Assembly (NCBI GenBank): GCA_017591395.1
Contig: WEDG01006644.1
Location: forward strand, 1-64,000
DNA length: 64,000 nucleotides
From: Schistocephalus solidus
Lineage: Eukaryota > Platyhelminthes > Cestoda > Diphyllobothriidea > Diphyllobothriidae
Direction of reading: 5' to 3'
The notes under the pieces were generated by a model. That model made no database searches. It was not told where the DNA came from and saw only the letters and a list, made by a program, of their open reading frames with translations. Shown here piece after piece: positions 53,811 to 64,000 of the stretch (position 1 is the stretch's first letter; every line of letters begins with the position of its first letter). The translations under genes were made by a program, and so were the position numbers.

Positions 53811-54061
53811 GAGACCACTTGACCCGAGGCGTCATTTGTCGCCTGCAGCCAATCAGTGAAATTACGCACGTTGATTAATTTTGTGTACTCGCGAAGCTGG
53901 TGTCAAGATTTGGGTAGTAAAAGCAGGAGCGTAATTCGGACGGTGTGAGTCAGCGTCTGCGCTGGCCATCACGTGAGCCGACTGACTCAACCATGAGTGG
54001 CGAACTAAGCAGCGTATGTGAAAATGGACAGCCACAGTACCCTTGGCTACACTGAAGGTGG

Positions 54062-54440
54062 CGTGTAGCTCTGACAGATTAAGACTACTAGAATATGATG
54101 TGCCTTGATCCTAAATAAATCTGGACACATTTAGTTCGTGACCATCTATCCTAAGCTGGGGCTGATGGTTGTCGCCAATAGCCATAACGCAGCACTTTTT
54201 CCAAGAAAGCGAAAGGCACCATGTGCAAGACCACTGAGCGAAGGCCTGGAGACCCGTTTTAAAGAGCTCAAGCACGATTTTGCGATTGGCTGGTTTATAT
54301 CGAAAAAGGCAACTTCTAAATCATCATTGTACATAAAGGGCCTACCATACTGAAAAAAATCAGGAACATCGTTGACAAAAAAGCAAAATAGAAGTGGGCT
54401 GAGCCCGCTACCCTCAATAACTCCACTCCTCACATGTTTT
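54062..54440 (-). mobile_element. LINE-A RT fragment
   Basis: The minus-strand frame 54433-54146 has MRSGVIEGSGLSPLLFCFFV and NDDLEVAFFDINQPIAKS, a diverged copy of the block around the YADD site at 7970-8100. The left part matches 58340-58430. Both ends are truncated. The stretch 54441-54704 holds nothing I recognise. Confidence 0.6.
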
Positions 54441-54704
54441 ATTTGAGTACCCGGAAGGGCACTGTCATTGCAAAAAATATAACCTAAAACAAGCCCGAAA
54501 TTGTGTACAGTTCAGTGCATTTCAGTAAATTTGAGAAAAATAGGCTTACGCATTTGAACTGCCTATTTTTACATAAAAATCGCAAGAATTAGAAGCAATT
54601 TAAAGTATTTACAGTCAAATGAATGTAGACATTTACGAAATACAGTGGCATTTGTAAGGTTAAGTAGTCACATAGTCCTCGTGGTGCTGCATAATTTTTA
54701 TTCA

Positions 54705-54842
54705 TAACTTTTACTCTCTGTGACATAACCGTAGCGATTCGACGTTTTTATCAATCTCATATTCCTTGACCAGATGGCGTTCCGATCAGTATTATAAAGG
54801 CGGATGCTTATGATATTTTCCCGTCCCCTCTGTGTAATATTC
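54705..54842 (+). mobile_element. LINE-A, left piece of a copy split by LINE-C
   Basis: Aligns with 5253-5395 of the LINE-A copy on the same strand (GTAGCGATTCGACGTTTTTA against GTAGCCATTCGGCGTTTTCG). The match stops abruptly at TGTAATATT, where the repeat tail of LINE-C begins. Confidence 0.6.
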
Positions 54843-55670
54843 AGTTCAGTTCAGTTTTATAAAGGGAAATATAGGCGAATCCTTTGAGCTCCCTTTTGAT
54901 GTCAGTGACACTACAAATTAAAAAAGGCTGACATATAATGGACGTTTGGACAAAGGCTTATCTCCCCGTCACACTACAGGGCATCGGACAAACCATTATA
55001 AAATAATGTTACTAAAAAATAGTGAGTAGTATGTTATGTGACGCGAAAATTGTGGATGTGTTAGGTTCGGATGGCGTGGTGGTACTTATGGCTGTACTGG
55101 TCAAACTTCCGCTTAAAAGTGTCAACGGATGGGGACATGATTATGTCCGCAGGCAGAGCATTCCAGGCCTTAATCACTCTGTTGGAGAAGAAGAACCTTC
55201 TTGTGTCGAGTCTTGCACCTGTCACACGTAGTTTAATGGGATTTCCTCACAAAGTAGTGGTAGTGGCCAGTTCAAAGAAGTCGTCAGATGCAAGGCAACA
55301 ATCCTGACCCTGCAGTATGCGAAAGGCTTGTAGTAGGTCGCCGCGTAGCTGTCTATAGTCCAGAGGAAACAGATCAAGATTGGACAATCGTGTCTCGTAA
55401 GGCAGGCAGCTTTGACCTTGAACAAGCTTAGTTGCACGTCTTTGGACCTTCTCAAGGGTGTTGCGGTCTTTGACAGACCACGGTCTCCAGGCTTGTGTGG
55501 CAAATTCCAATTGCAGTTCCACGAACATCCCGAAGACCTTATTAAAGCACTCTCTGTCGAACTTTGCCTACGCTCGCTTAATTAGATACAAGCTTGACAT
55601 GGCAGATTTTGCTACTTTTGAGCAATGGAACGATGGCTTCAGTGTGGGCGTGATCCATACTCCTTTTTCT
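54843..55670 (-). mobile_element. LINE-C 3' copy inserted in LINE-A (first)
   Basis: The minus-strand frame has PTLKPSFHCSKVAKSAM, WRPWSVKDRNTLEKVQRR, and LFPLDYRQLRGDLLQAFRIL, the LINE-C RT C-terminal domain. The 3' end at 54843 is a (CAGTT)n run, i.e. AACTG units on the element strand. 5'-truncated. Confidence 0.75.
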
Positions 55671-55677
55671 TTTCTGA

Positions 55678-55797
55678 GCCTTTCTGAGCACATGGCGCCT
55701 TTCACATTCTTGGCACAAATGTTCCGTTATGGTTGTTGGCCATGACCATCAGCCTCAACAAAGCAAAGATGGCCACGAAATAATGTACTTGGATTTT
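55678..55797 (+). mobile_element. LINE-A, middle piece
   Basis: ACATGGCGCCTTTCACATTC to ATGTACTTGG aligns with 8160-8275 of LINE-A. About 600 bases of LINE-A expected between 54842 and here are missing. Confidence 0.55.
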
Positions 55798-56566
55798 TTT
55801 CAATTCAATTCAATTTATTGAGGGAAATAGGCATGGGCCTTTGATTACCCTATTTGTAACGTAAAATTAAGTGCGGTATACAGAGAAACCGTGTGGGTTG
55901 CAAAGACACAAAAGGCAGTCATAAAATATGACAAGTGGTGCACGACTCTCGAGGGTTAAGATAAATTCCTCATCGCTCAGGTTCGTTTTAAAACATAAAA
56001 CTGTCAAGGTTCCTTTTAAAGCTTTCCAGCGATGGTGACATCACAACGTCTTCAGGGAGGGCATTCCATGGTTTAACAACTCTGACAGAGAAGGAGAATT
56101 TGCGCACATCCAGTCTCGACTGCTGGACACGGAGTTTTAATGGGTGACCTCGGAGATGGGTCGTGGCGGCAACAATCCAATCTCTTCACATTGCAGAATG
56201 TCTGCAGGAGATCACCACGCATTTGCCTATAACTCAAAGGGCACATATTAAGATTCATTAGGCTGATTGGATGTGACAATGAGCTGTGACTCCTAACCTT
56301 TTTGGTGGCATTCCTCTGTACTCTTTCGAGGCAGTTTTGATCTTGAACTGTCCAGGGTTTCCAGGCTTGCATAGCATATTCAAAATGCGGCCTAATGAAT
56401 GTTGCAAAAGTCTTAGCGAAGAGATCTTCATCGAAATCCAAAAAGGCTCGTCTGATGGCATGCTACACCGCAATTGCGCTCTTCGCCACTTTCGAGCAGT
56501 GAGACGATGGTTTTAAGGTGGTGGTCGTCAGCACACCAAGGTCCTTTTGGGTTTCCACGTCTTGCT
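55798..56566 (-). mobile_element. LINE-C 3' copy inserted in LINE-A (second)
   Basis: On the minus strand: VETQKDLGVLTTTLKPSS, FATFIRPHFEYAMQAWKPW, VQDQNCLERVQRNATKKV and LNMCPLSYRQMRGDLLQTF. The 3' end is TTCAATTCAATTCAATTTAT, a (CAATT)n tail. It interrupts LINE-A between ATGTACTTGG (55790) and TGTTAAGCATCTGGG (56568), which are adjacent in the copy at 8260-8290. Confidence 0.8.
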
Positions 56567-57420
56567 TTGTTAAGCATCTGGGCATATCTTATTCAAATGA
56601 TCTCAATCTTTCGGAGCATTGTGCCCTGATCGTCTCCAAAGCACGTAAAATGATCGGTTTTGGCCTCCGAAATTTAAAAATGATTGATATTAGAATCCGC
56701 CTTTATAAAATCTACGTAAGGCCTGGCCAGAAATACTGCTCGTTTCTATTTAACCTTCTGCGCGCTAGTGAACGGAAGAAAATAGAATCAGTCCAGCACT
56801 TCTTTACGAAAAGAATTTTATCGTTGGAGCCCCGTAATCTGACATATAAAGAAGGCTGTGAGCCTATACACATTGATCATTTATGGTTTTGCTGAGTACA
56901 GAAGGGACTCTTTTTACTGTTTAATCTTTTGAATGATCGTACATTTCATCCCCTTACCACTGTGAGGCAGCTTGACCTCTCTCGGCGCAGTAGTCATCGC
57001 AATTTCTTTTTATTTCTTCTATTAGCTCGCATAGTTTAGTATCGTTGATTCTTTTGCTAAATGTCATAGCCACGGGGAATACACTACCCCAGAATGTAAA
57101 AATCCCGCGAAGTTATTCTTCGTTCAAGAGAACTATTACTAGTTTTTTTGCATTCAGAACAGCTTAAAAGAATTCTGGGCGCCGACAGGGCACAATCAGT
57201 TTTTCAGTTCAACGGAGTGCGTGGCATCTGAACCCGATCCCAGGTCTTACCTTAAGGGCTATGGCACCGTCTCTGCAGCCTGCACCCATCGACTTCTTTT
57301 GCAGGCAGCTAGCAACCTTCCATGGATGCACGCTTACCTGGGGCAGAATCCCGGTTCTTAAAAAAGACAGACAGACCGCAAACAGAGTGCACTTGTTTAA
57401 CGGCAGCATTGTGGATGAAA
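56567..57420 (+). mobile_element. LINE-A, right piece to the 3' end
   Basis: 56574-56895 encodes LGISYSNDLNLSEHCALIV, IRLYKIYVRPGQKYCSFLF and RASERKKIESVQHFFTKRI, the thumb of LINE-A RT. The 3' part matches 8900-9080. It meets the 3' end of the minus-strand LINE-A at 57421, tail to tail. Confidence 0.75.
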
Positions 57421-60400
57421 TTCCAGATTATTAATTTATTTATTGCCAGTTTACAGGCAAGGTCAAAAGATATATACAGTAGACGATCAAGCTGACAGTA
57501 AAAAAACCCCTGGGTGTTTCAGAAAAAAACAAATGCAGCTTATTGAGTGATTAAAGTTCAGGAAGGAGAAGGATTGACACAGGCGCAGTGTAGTTCTTCT
57601 CCTTTCAGTGTTATGGATCCGGTATTATGCACCAGCAGTTATGTCGGCGAACGGTTGCTCGCTGTCGACTGAGGAAAAAGCCGATAACGGATTGCAGAGC
57701 CGGCAGTATTGCTCTCAGCATGAAGTCTGCCACAGGATGCAGAGTCCGCTAATGCCATCAGAATGAAGAGAGCTTCCATCGAGTCAGCACCCAAAATTCT
57801 TGGAAGGTGTACTGAATGTAGAAAACTAGTCAGAGCTCTCGTAAACAAAGGATAGCTTTGCTGAATTTTGATACTTCTGGGTAGCTTACTACAGATTGCT
57901 ATAGCTTTGACCGAAAAAAACTAACGGTATCTAACTGTGCGTGCCAGAGTACAAAATAAAAATGCATCTCGATGACTGGTGTGCCCAGAGTGGTCGAGCT
58001 TGCTCAGAGATGTAAGGGGGTTAAAATTGCAACTGTTTAAAAGATTAAACAGTAAAAATAGTCCCTTCTGTAATCTGCGAAGCCACAATGGGTCGTGTTT
58101 AGTAAGCTCATAGCGTTTTTCGTAGGAAAGGTTTCTGTGTTCTGAAGATAAAAATCTTTTAGTAAAGAAGTGCTGGACTGATTCAATCTTTTTCCGTTCA
58201 CTAGCATGCAGAAGGCTAAATAGAAACAAGCAGTATTCCAGAGTAGGTCTGACAAACATTTTATAAAGGCTGGTTCTAATATTGACGGTTTTGTAATTTC
58301 TGAGAATAAACCCAGTAGTTTGGCATGCTTTCGAGACAACCAGGGCGTAGTGCTCTGACAGATTAAGACCACTAGAGTATGATAGGCCCAGATCCTTTAT
58401 AACTCTGGATACATTTAGGTCATGACCTTCTGCCCTAACCTGGGGCTGATGGTTGTCGCCAAAAAACCATAACGAAGCACTTATGCCAAGAAAGCGAAAG
58501 GAGCCATGGGCGACACCACTGAGCGAAGACCTTGAGATCCGTCTGTACGAGCTCAAGCACGACGTTGCGATTGGCCGGTTTATATCGATAGGCAACATTT
58601 AAATCGTAAGCGTACATAAAGGTCCTACCATACTGAAGTCCATCAGGAATATCGTTGACAAAAAGGTAAAATAGAAGCAGGCTGAGCACGCTTTACTCAA
58701 TAACACCACTCCTCACATGCATGGGGTTGGAGATAACATCGGAAATTCTGAAGTTCAGAAGCTTCTTACATATGCCGAAGGAGGCAGGTTTCAGCAGGAG
58801 ATCATGGTCAACACGATCAAAAGCCTTCTTGAAATCGAAAAAACGATTTAATTTGCAAAACCGCTGTCTTTAGATTGTAGCACATGATCAAAGAAAGAGA
58901 GCTGACAGGTGTCACAAGATCTTTTTTTGAGGAAACCATACTGAGCCGCATTAAGTAGATTATTCTCTGTTATTTGATGCATCAGCTTGTCTTCGATCAA
59001 GGTGTCCAAGAACTTCGAGGTTGCTGGCAGTGTATTTATTGGCATTAAGTCGTCGAATGACGTCGATCGGTCATGTTTTGGTAAAGGCAGAATGTGCGAT
59101 TCTTTCCATAAAATAAAGAACGTTTCGCTTTCACGACCAAGATCAATATCTTATACTGAAGGGACGGAAATATATCAGTTGCATCCGCCTTTGAACGCTG
59201 ACCGGGATGCCATCTGGTCCAGGATTACAAGATTGAAGAAAACGCCAAATGGCTTCGTTCACGAAACAGAGGGTAAAAGTTATGGTTTCGAGGACATTAC
59301 CGTTCCAAACCCGGATGTTCGAAAGGGAGCCAAGGAATGTTCACTAAAAGTTTTGGGCAAGAAAGCATTGAAGCTATCAGCCGTCAACTTAGCGTCAGCT
59401 ATAGCGTTTCCTAAGTCGTCTTGAATCATGGGGTGCTGAGTTTTTCTCTGCGCTTTTACTGAGCGCAAGTTTAGGTTCACAACATTTAAAGAAGGGTTTT
59501 CGGCTGGCTCTTTTTCGCAAGACAGCGTCTTAGACTCTTCAAAGATTTGTTAGATCAAGGGCAGGATGGAAGTGCCGTTTTGTATATGAAAACGACATGA
59601 GAGTCTGCGCAGTCTACGGCAGAAAGAACAATGGGTACTAGAATTCATCCTTGACATTAATTATTTTCTTACGTGGGACAAAATGAAAAACGAGTGGACC
59701 TAGAACATCGTACAATGTATCAGTACCACCATAGAAAGAAGCTAGTCCAATCGTGGGAATTAAGATGTGTTAGTTATTTCCCTATATTTGCTGATCAGAA
59801 ATCACGAAAAAAAACTATATTTTTGGTAAACTTTTCATCAGGCTCGAGGTCAAGTGTAGAAATAACTATGGCATCGTCAGAACTCCCAATTGGGTCCAAA
59901 GGTGACACTGAAAATCACTGACAACCTCCACAAAAAAAGATCAAATATGTTTGATTTTCGGGTAAGAAAACGAACTACCTGGTCCCAAATGCAAATATAT
60001 ATGGCCTCAAGTAATTCTTCGAACTTTGCAGGATCGGAAGGTGGAAACCAAGGAACTTCAGGAAGATTGAATTCACCTGCAATCAAGCAGTACTTCAGAT
60101 ATAAGTCAGCTGCGGAATGAAATGCCTGCGAGTGACAACGATCGTAATGCTCGCTGGCGTTGGGGCGATAGACACAACCAACGAGTAAAGAGTTTTTATC
60201 TTATAGAACAACTCGGAGCCAACAGCTATCTCTTCAAAAAAGTGTTGATAGCCCAACGACAGAAATTTAAGTGGTTGCTTGACATAGATACAGCTTCCTC
60301 CGCCACGGCCCTCGTGTCGATCCTTCCGAATGTAAGCGTAGCTTACAATAGAGAGTTCGGAGTCGGATACACAGGGCCTTGACCACATCTCTGTAACAAA

Positions 60401-61570
60401 TCAAATGTCGGGGTGGTGGAGGAAAACCAGAGTCTGGAGCAAAGGCATATTATTAAGCAGAGATCTGGCATTTAAGACGAATATTTTAAGCAAGCACGTT
60501 TTTGGTTTCTGGAACGGGACAGTTAGGCTGTCAGAGTGAATGCCTTCGGCCAAAGAAATGCGCTTTCAATTGAACTATTTGTCCGTCCCTTATTTGATGA
60601 TGTGCCTCACCATTAGCCGTTCGTGTTTCCATTCCTATTATTGTCTCATTTCATTCGCTCTTTCAGCCCGTATTCCGGTTGAAAAAACTTCAGAATGCAG
60701 ACCACGTAGGGTTTATTTTCTCTATAGCAGGAGCTGTGCCTGTGTTTCGTTTTCCAAGATGATTTTAAAAGGTCTTGATCGAGGATTTGAATCGGGTGCT
60801 AACGGAGCCTTCCCTATTCTATATGCCTTGAGAATGTGGATGGAATCGCCGTCCGTTAGCAACGTTTTTACATACGATTGAAGGAAATCCAAGTCATGTT
60901 TTATTCGCTCAATTGGAATTATTGACGTTGACTCTGGGACCCCTTTTATGATTACATTATATTTTCGACTCAATCGAGCGCCCATTTGCAACTAAGATCT
61001 TTCACGTGAATGAGTAATTATAACCAGTTCACTTGGTCCGATAGGTCCAGATGAACTGGATGTTGGGCAGGCTGGCACCAACCCCGTGAACGACTTGGTC
61101 TTCTTCGACCTTGTCCTTTTCGGCTTTACAAATTCACCAACTTCGTCAGCATCCCATGTTCTTGCAACGTTCAGCAGCGATGCAGCACTGGGTTGTCAAG
61201 CCAGATTATTGCTAATGCTGCCTGATCTAAGTGATGATGGTTTGTGGCAAGGACTAGATGGGACTCCCTTCCGAACTAGCGAAACCTCTTCTGGTTTACT
61301 GGGTTCGGTAACCGCGATATCTATTATGTGAGTTTTAGGTATGCTATATGTGCATACTAATTTTGCTTTGCGGTAGGTTTAATACGGACAGGAGCTTTTC
61401 GATTAGGTGGGCTAGGAATAGATTTTTTTAAGTTATCTATTTCTACCTTTAGATTGCCTACCTCCTGCTCCATTCCTAAGAAGTTATGTAAGAGGCTGAA
61501 ACACCACTTACAAGTTTCATCTTCGTAAGCTACATTAATTAAGCTCACTAGACTTTTGTCCATTTAGCGG
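57421..61570 (-). mobile_element. LINE-A, near-complete copy with ORF1, endonuclease and RT
   Basis: Minus-strand order: ORF1 N-terminus at 61563 (MDKSLVSLINVAYEDETCKW, then a coiled coil GNLKVEIDNLKK). ORF1 core at 60991-60722 (YNVIIKGVPESTSIIP, RPFKIILENETQAQLLL). Endonuclease at 60388-59877 (GGGSCIYVKQPLKFL, MIAGEFNLPEVPWFPPSD). Linker at 59480. RT at 59045-58435 (MPINTLPATSKFLDTLIED, LLSLLLFYLFVND, YAYDLNVAYRYKPAN, where the YADD site reads YAYD). Thumb at 58598-57921 (RVIKDLGLSYSSGLNLSEHY). The 3' tail is AT-rich, TTAATTTATTTATTGCC on the plus strand. All frames are broken and the active site is changed, so it is inactive. Confidence 0.82.
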
Positions 61571-62159
61571 GAGGTGAACAGTTAGCAGAATAACGATAGT
61601 TGCAACTGTTTCCTGCTAGTCTACTAATTTGCTGATCGAAAACCCCTGTCAATATGACTGGGTGGTTAGGGGCATCGATAGATGGTCCTGCGCGATTTTG
61701 CGGCGCATGTTCAAAACTAAGCCACGGACCAATTTTTTGCGGCAATAAACTTAAGGCACCTCCATTTTGCATACTTATGGGAAGACAGAGCGAATTCGAT
61801 GGATGTTAGAATCGACACAAAATTAACAGAGAGTTGGTTGTGACATTCAACAATATGACTATATGGGGATGTGAACAAAGATATAAGAATATGAAAATAT
61901 AAGGACTCAGTCTTTGGTTTGAGCTCCTTCCGCGATTGAAAGCAGGTACAGGGAACACACAGTCGGAGTGAGTTTCAGAAATGTGCAAGGATTGAAGCTG
62001 GCACATCCAGTTGAGATAAACCCTGGGTCAGGTAAGAATCCGCAGCAGTGGAACTTTTGTTTTTTTAAAGCCTCAGAATACTTACGTCATAGTTGCAATT
62101 TCCGAACTCAGAGGAATATACAGATAATTCTGTAATAATTTCCAAGCACTGCGTCTTCT
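61571..62159 (-). other. probable 5' part of LINE-A and spacer
   Basis: The region continues upstream of the LINE-A ORF1 on the minus strand. It has no readable domain. Its outer limit is not clear. Confidence 0.3.
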
Positions 62160-63180
62160 ACACTGAGGTGGAGACTAAAAAATCGCAGGCTCGAAGAACT
62201 TGAAATTCAAAATCAATTTCAAACGACGCGCCAATGTTTTAATATCATCCACAAACATAGGAAAGTCACAGTCCAATTTCTGTTCACAATCCTTGATGAA
62301 CCAGAGAAATAGGATAAGTCCAAGAACTGAACCTTACGGGATTCCGTTCTAGATGACTGCGCGCTTTGGTCTCTCTCTGCCTACGTAGGCCACTTGGGAA
62401 CGATCAACGAGAAAATGCTCCATCCACGTAAGAAGTTTACCTCCAATACCAAACATTTTCAACTTGTAAAGAAGACGCAAATGCGGAACATTATCGAAGA
62501 CCTTCTGAAAATAAATATTAGCCACATGCACAGTGTCTTTTGCATAGAGTGATTTTATCCAGCTTTGCATCGTATAAAGTTATGTCGTTATACACGATAC
62601 TCCCCAACCAAAGCCGCATTGTGCATTTGATAAGAAGGTATGGGTTTCTAAATAAATAATATTTTCGTTTTGACATCCTTCTCCATAACTTTGCAACAGA
62701 TGGAGGTTAGGCTGACAGGCCTGTAGTTTGTACCAAGTGCACGACTACTGCTTTTTTGAAGTGGTATAATGTGGGCTGTTTTCCAGTTGGTAGGAAGAAT
62801 TCCCGTTTGAAACTATTTCTAGCACAGAAAAGATAGTGGTTTGGCCAGTTCTCGAGCAATTTTGAGGAGCAGCTTTGCTGGAATCTCACCCGGGCAGGGG
62901 GATTTGCCTGATGTCAGACATTTTATTTCTTCAAATACCGCAACTTCTGGAAATAGCATATATTGAATAATTGGCGCTCGCATAGTCTCCTAATGAGATG
63001 GAATAAAACAGCTTCTCTGGTGAAAACCAAGTGAAAAAACTGCGAAAACTGTTCAGCTCTGTTTTTAATTTCTGATATATCAAACCCATCATCATTTCTC
63101 ATTACAAAATTCGGGTTCCTGTTGCGTGTGAAGAATAGAAGATCCCAGTCCATTCGTGATGCCTCAGCTCTCACTTGGCA
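62160..63180 (-). mobile_element. LINE-D RT fragment (CR1/Jockey group)
   Basis: Minus-strand frames: 63174-62923 is linker (RNPNFVMRNDDGFDISEIK). 62889-62707 is a degenerate early RT part. 62570-62349 has VANIYFQKVFDNVPHLRLLY and KLKMFGIGGKLLTWMEHFLV, RT blocks around the first catalytic site, where FQKVFD replaces FxKAFD. After a stop, SVLGLILFLWFIKD follows near 62310. It is shorter and more diverged than the LINE-C copies and may be a branch of that family. Confidence 0.65.
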
Positions 63181-63359
63181 TTAACCAGGTTATAATCCAT
63201 AAATTTAGAAGCCCCTAATTCTGTATTATCTTAATATACTTGCGATTTGCGCTTTGCGTTATTTGCTCTAACGCAGGTCATCTCTATCGGTCCGTCAATA
63301 TTCTGCTTCAGGAGCTTCCTCGAATCACCAATCTTGTCTTCCAAGTTTTTTTCGTTTGA

Positions 63360-63560
63360 TCAATATATGGGTACAGCTAACGAAGTTTCATCTTCGTAAC
63401 CCACCCTATTCATGGTAAGTACGCTTTTGGCACGTTTTTTTCGATCATGGGCTGCAGGCATTAAGAGCACGAGCACAAATCCTGGAAGTGAAGGTATTAT
63501 CGCCAAGCTTTCCTCATAAAAAAGTGTCGCTGTTTTGCATGCTATTATCATCAAAGTTCT
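63360..63560 (-). mobile_element. LINE ORF1 N-terminal fragment
   Basis: KSVLTMNRVGYEDETS on the minus strand resembles KSLVSLINVAYEDETCKW of the LINE-A ORF1 at 61563. Only this short block is recognisable. From 63561 to the right edge I see no supported gene; the last 170 bases are GC-richer. Confidence 0.35.
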
Positions 63561-64000
63561 GACTGTCCATCAGTTATGAAATTCGATGAGTATTTTAATC
63601 AAATGAGTACATCTACTGTCTTACAGTTAACCAAAAGTTCTTCATAAAACGTATAAAGGATTTTTATGAAAGCCAACCGTTTTACAGGTCTCGAGGACCC
63701 TGAATAATTTTTGACCTTACACAACTTTCACGACTTGTTTTGCCAGGCTGTTAATTGCGCATGAATCAGTGTAACAACCCACAGTTCCAACAAAGTGGTT
63801 TAAATAGACTGGGAATACTTTCGCGCGGATCCCGGATGGGAATGCGTGATAGATGGTCTATGAAGATGGCCGGTGCTCCTTCCCTCCCTACCACTGACAC
63901 ATCCCCTCGTCACCGTTATCGTACCGCTCGCATACCCCTGCCCATCAGCATCATCACGACCCTCACCCGCATTTGCCAACAGCGCTGCACTCCCCACCGG

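Noticed and set aside
63800..63997. Minus-strand 65-codon frame at the right edge
   Set aside because: GC-rich, no domain, and cut by the window edge; it could be repeat sequence.

Overview
This window looks like nuclear DNA of a flatworm, most likely a tapeworm of the diphyllobothriid type (Spirometra, Dibothriocephalus or Schistocephalus-like). Three things point there. First, the one clear host gene is a ciliary gene split into ten exons, with three micro-introns of 31, 34 and 40 bases near its 5' end beside introns of 0.5 to 6.7 kb. Second, most of the DNA is decayed non-LTR retrotransposon, on both strands. Third, an RTE-like element carries a C2H2 zinc-finger tail like predicted cestode proteins I remember; this is memory, not a search. 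There are no bacterial operons, rRNA genes or CRISPR arrays.

The central gene (16007-36143, + strand) encodes DRC2/CCDC65, a coiled-coil subunit of the nexin-dynein regulatory complex of motile cilia. Ten exons join in frame to 516 residues and cover the protein from start to stop. Its large introns hold a CR1/Rex-like LINE (antisense, intron 5), a dispersed GC-rich repeat called R here (sense, introns 6 and 8), an RTE-like LINE with a zinc-finger array (antisense, intron 8), two small terminal-inverted-repeat elements with TTAGGG-like cores (introns 6 and 9), an inverted repeat and a pair of tRNA-like sequences.

Layout. 1-2.9 kb: a possible first exon on the minus strand at the left edge, then a LINE-B fragment. 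2.9-4.3 kb: a long inverted repeat around dispersed repeat E. 4.8-9.3 kb: two LINE-A copies with an R fragment between them. 9.5-10.7 kb: two exon-like open frames. 11.0-15.3 kb: a long but broken LINE-C element with ORF1, endonuclease and RT parts, plus a second 3' copy. 16-36 kb: DRC2. 37-40 kb: a tRNA-derived SINE, then a possible two-exon small gene around a palindromic repeat. 40.5-44.6 kb: zinc-finger LINE tail, LINE-C piece, repeat E and a tandem array of R. 45-49.2 kb: a Penelope-like RT fragment and LINE-B. 49.6-54.4 kb: ORF1-type LINE, LINE tails and R. 54.7-64 kb: LINE-A copies with nested LINE-C insertions, one near-complete LINE-A, and another RT fragment.

Family names LINE-A, B, C, D, E and G, RTE-ZF, R and repeat E are labels for this window only. 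Repeat ends were judged by eye and may be off by tens of bases. Every LINE copy seen has stops or frameshifts, so none looks able to move by itself.
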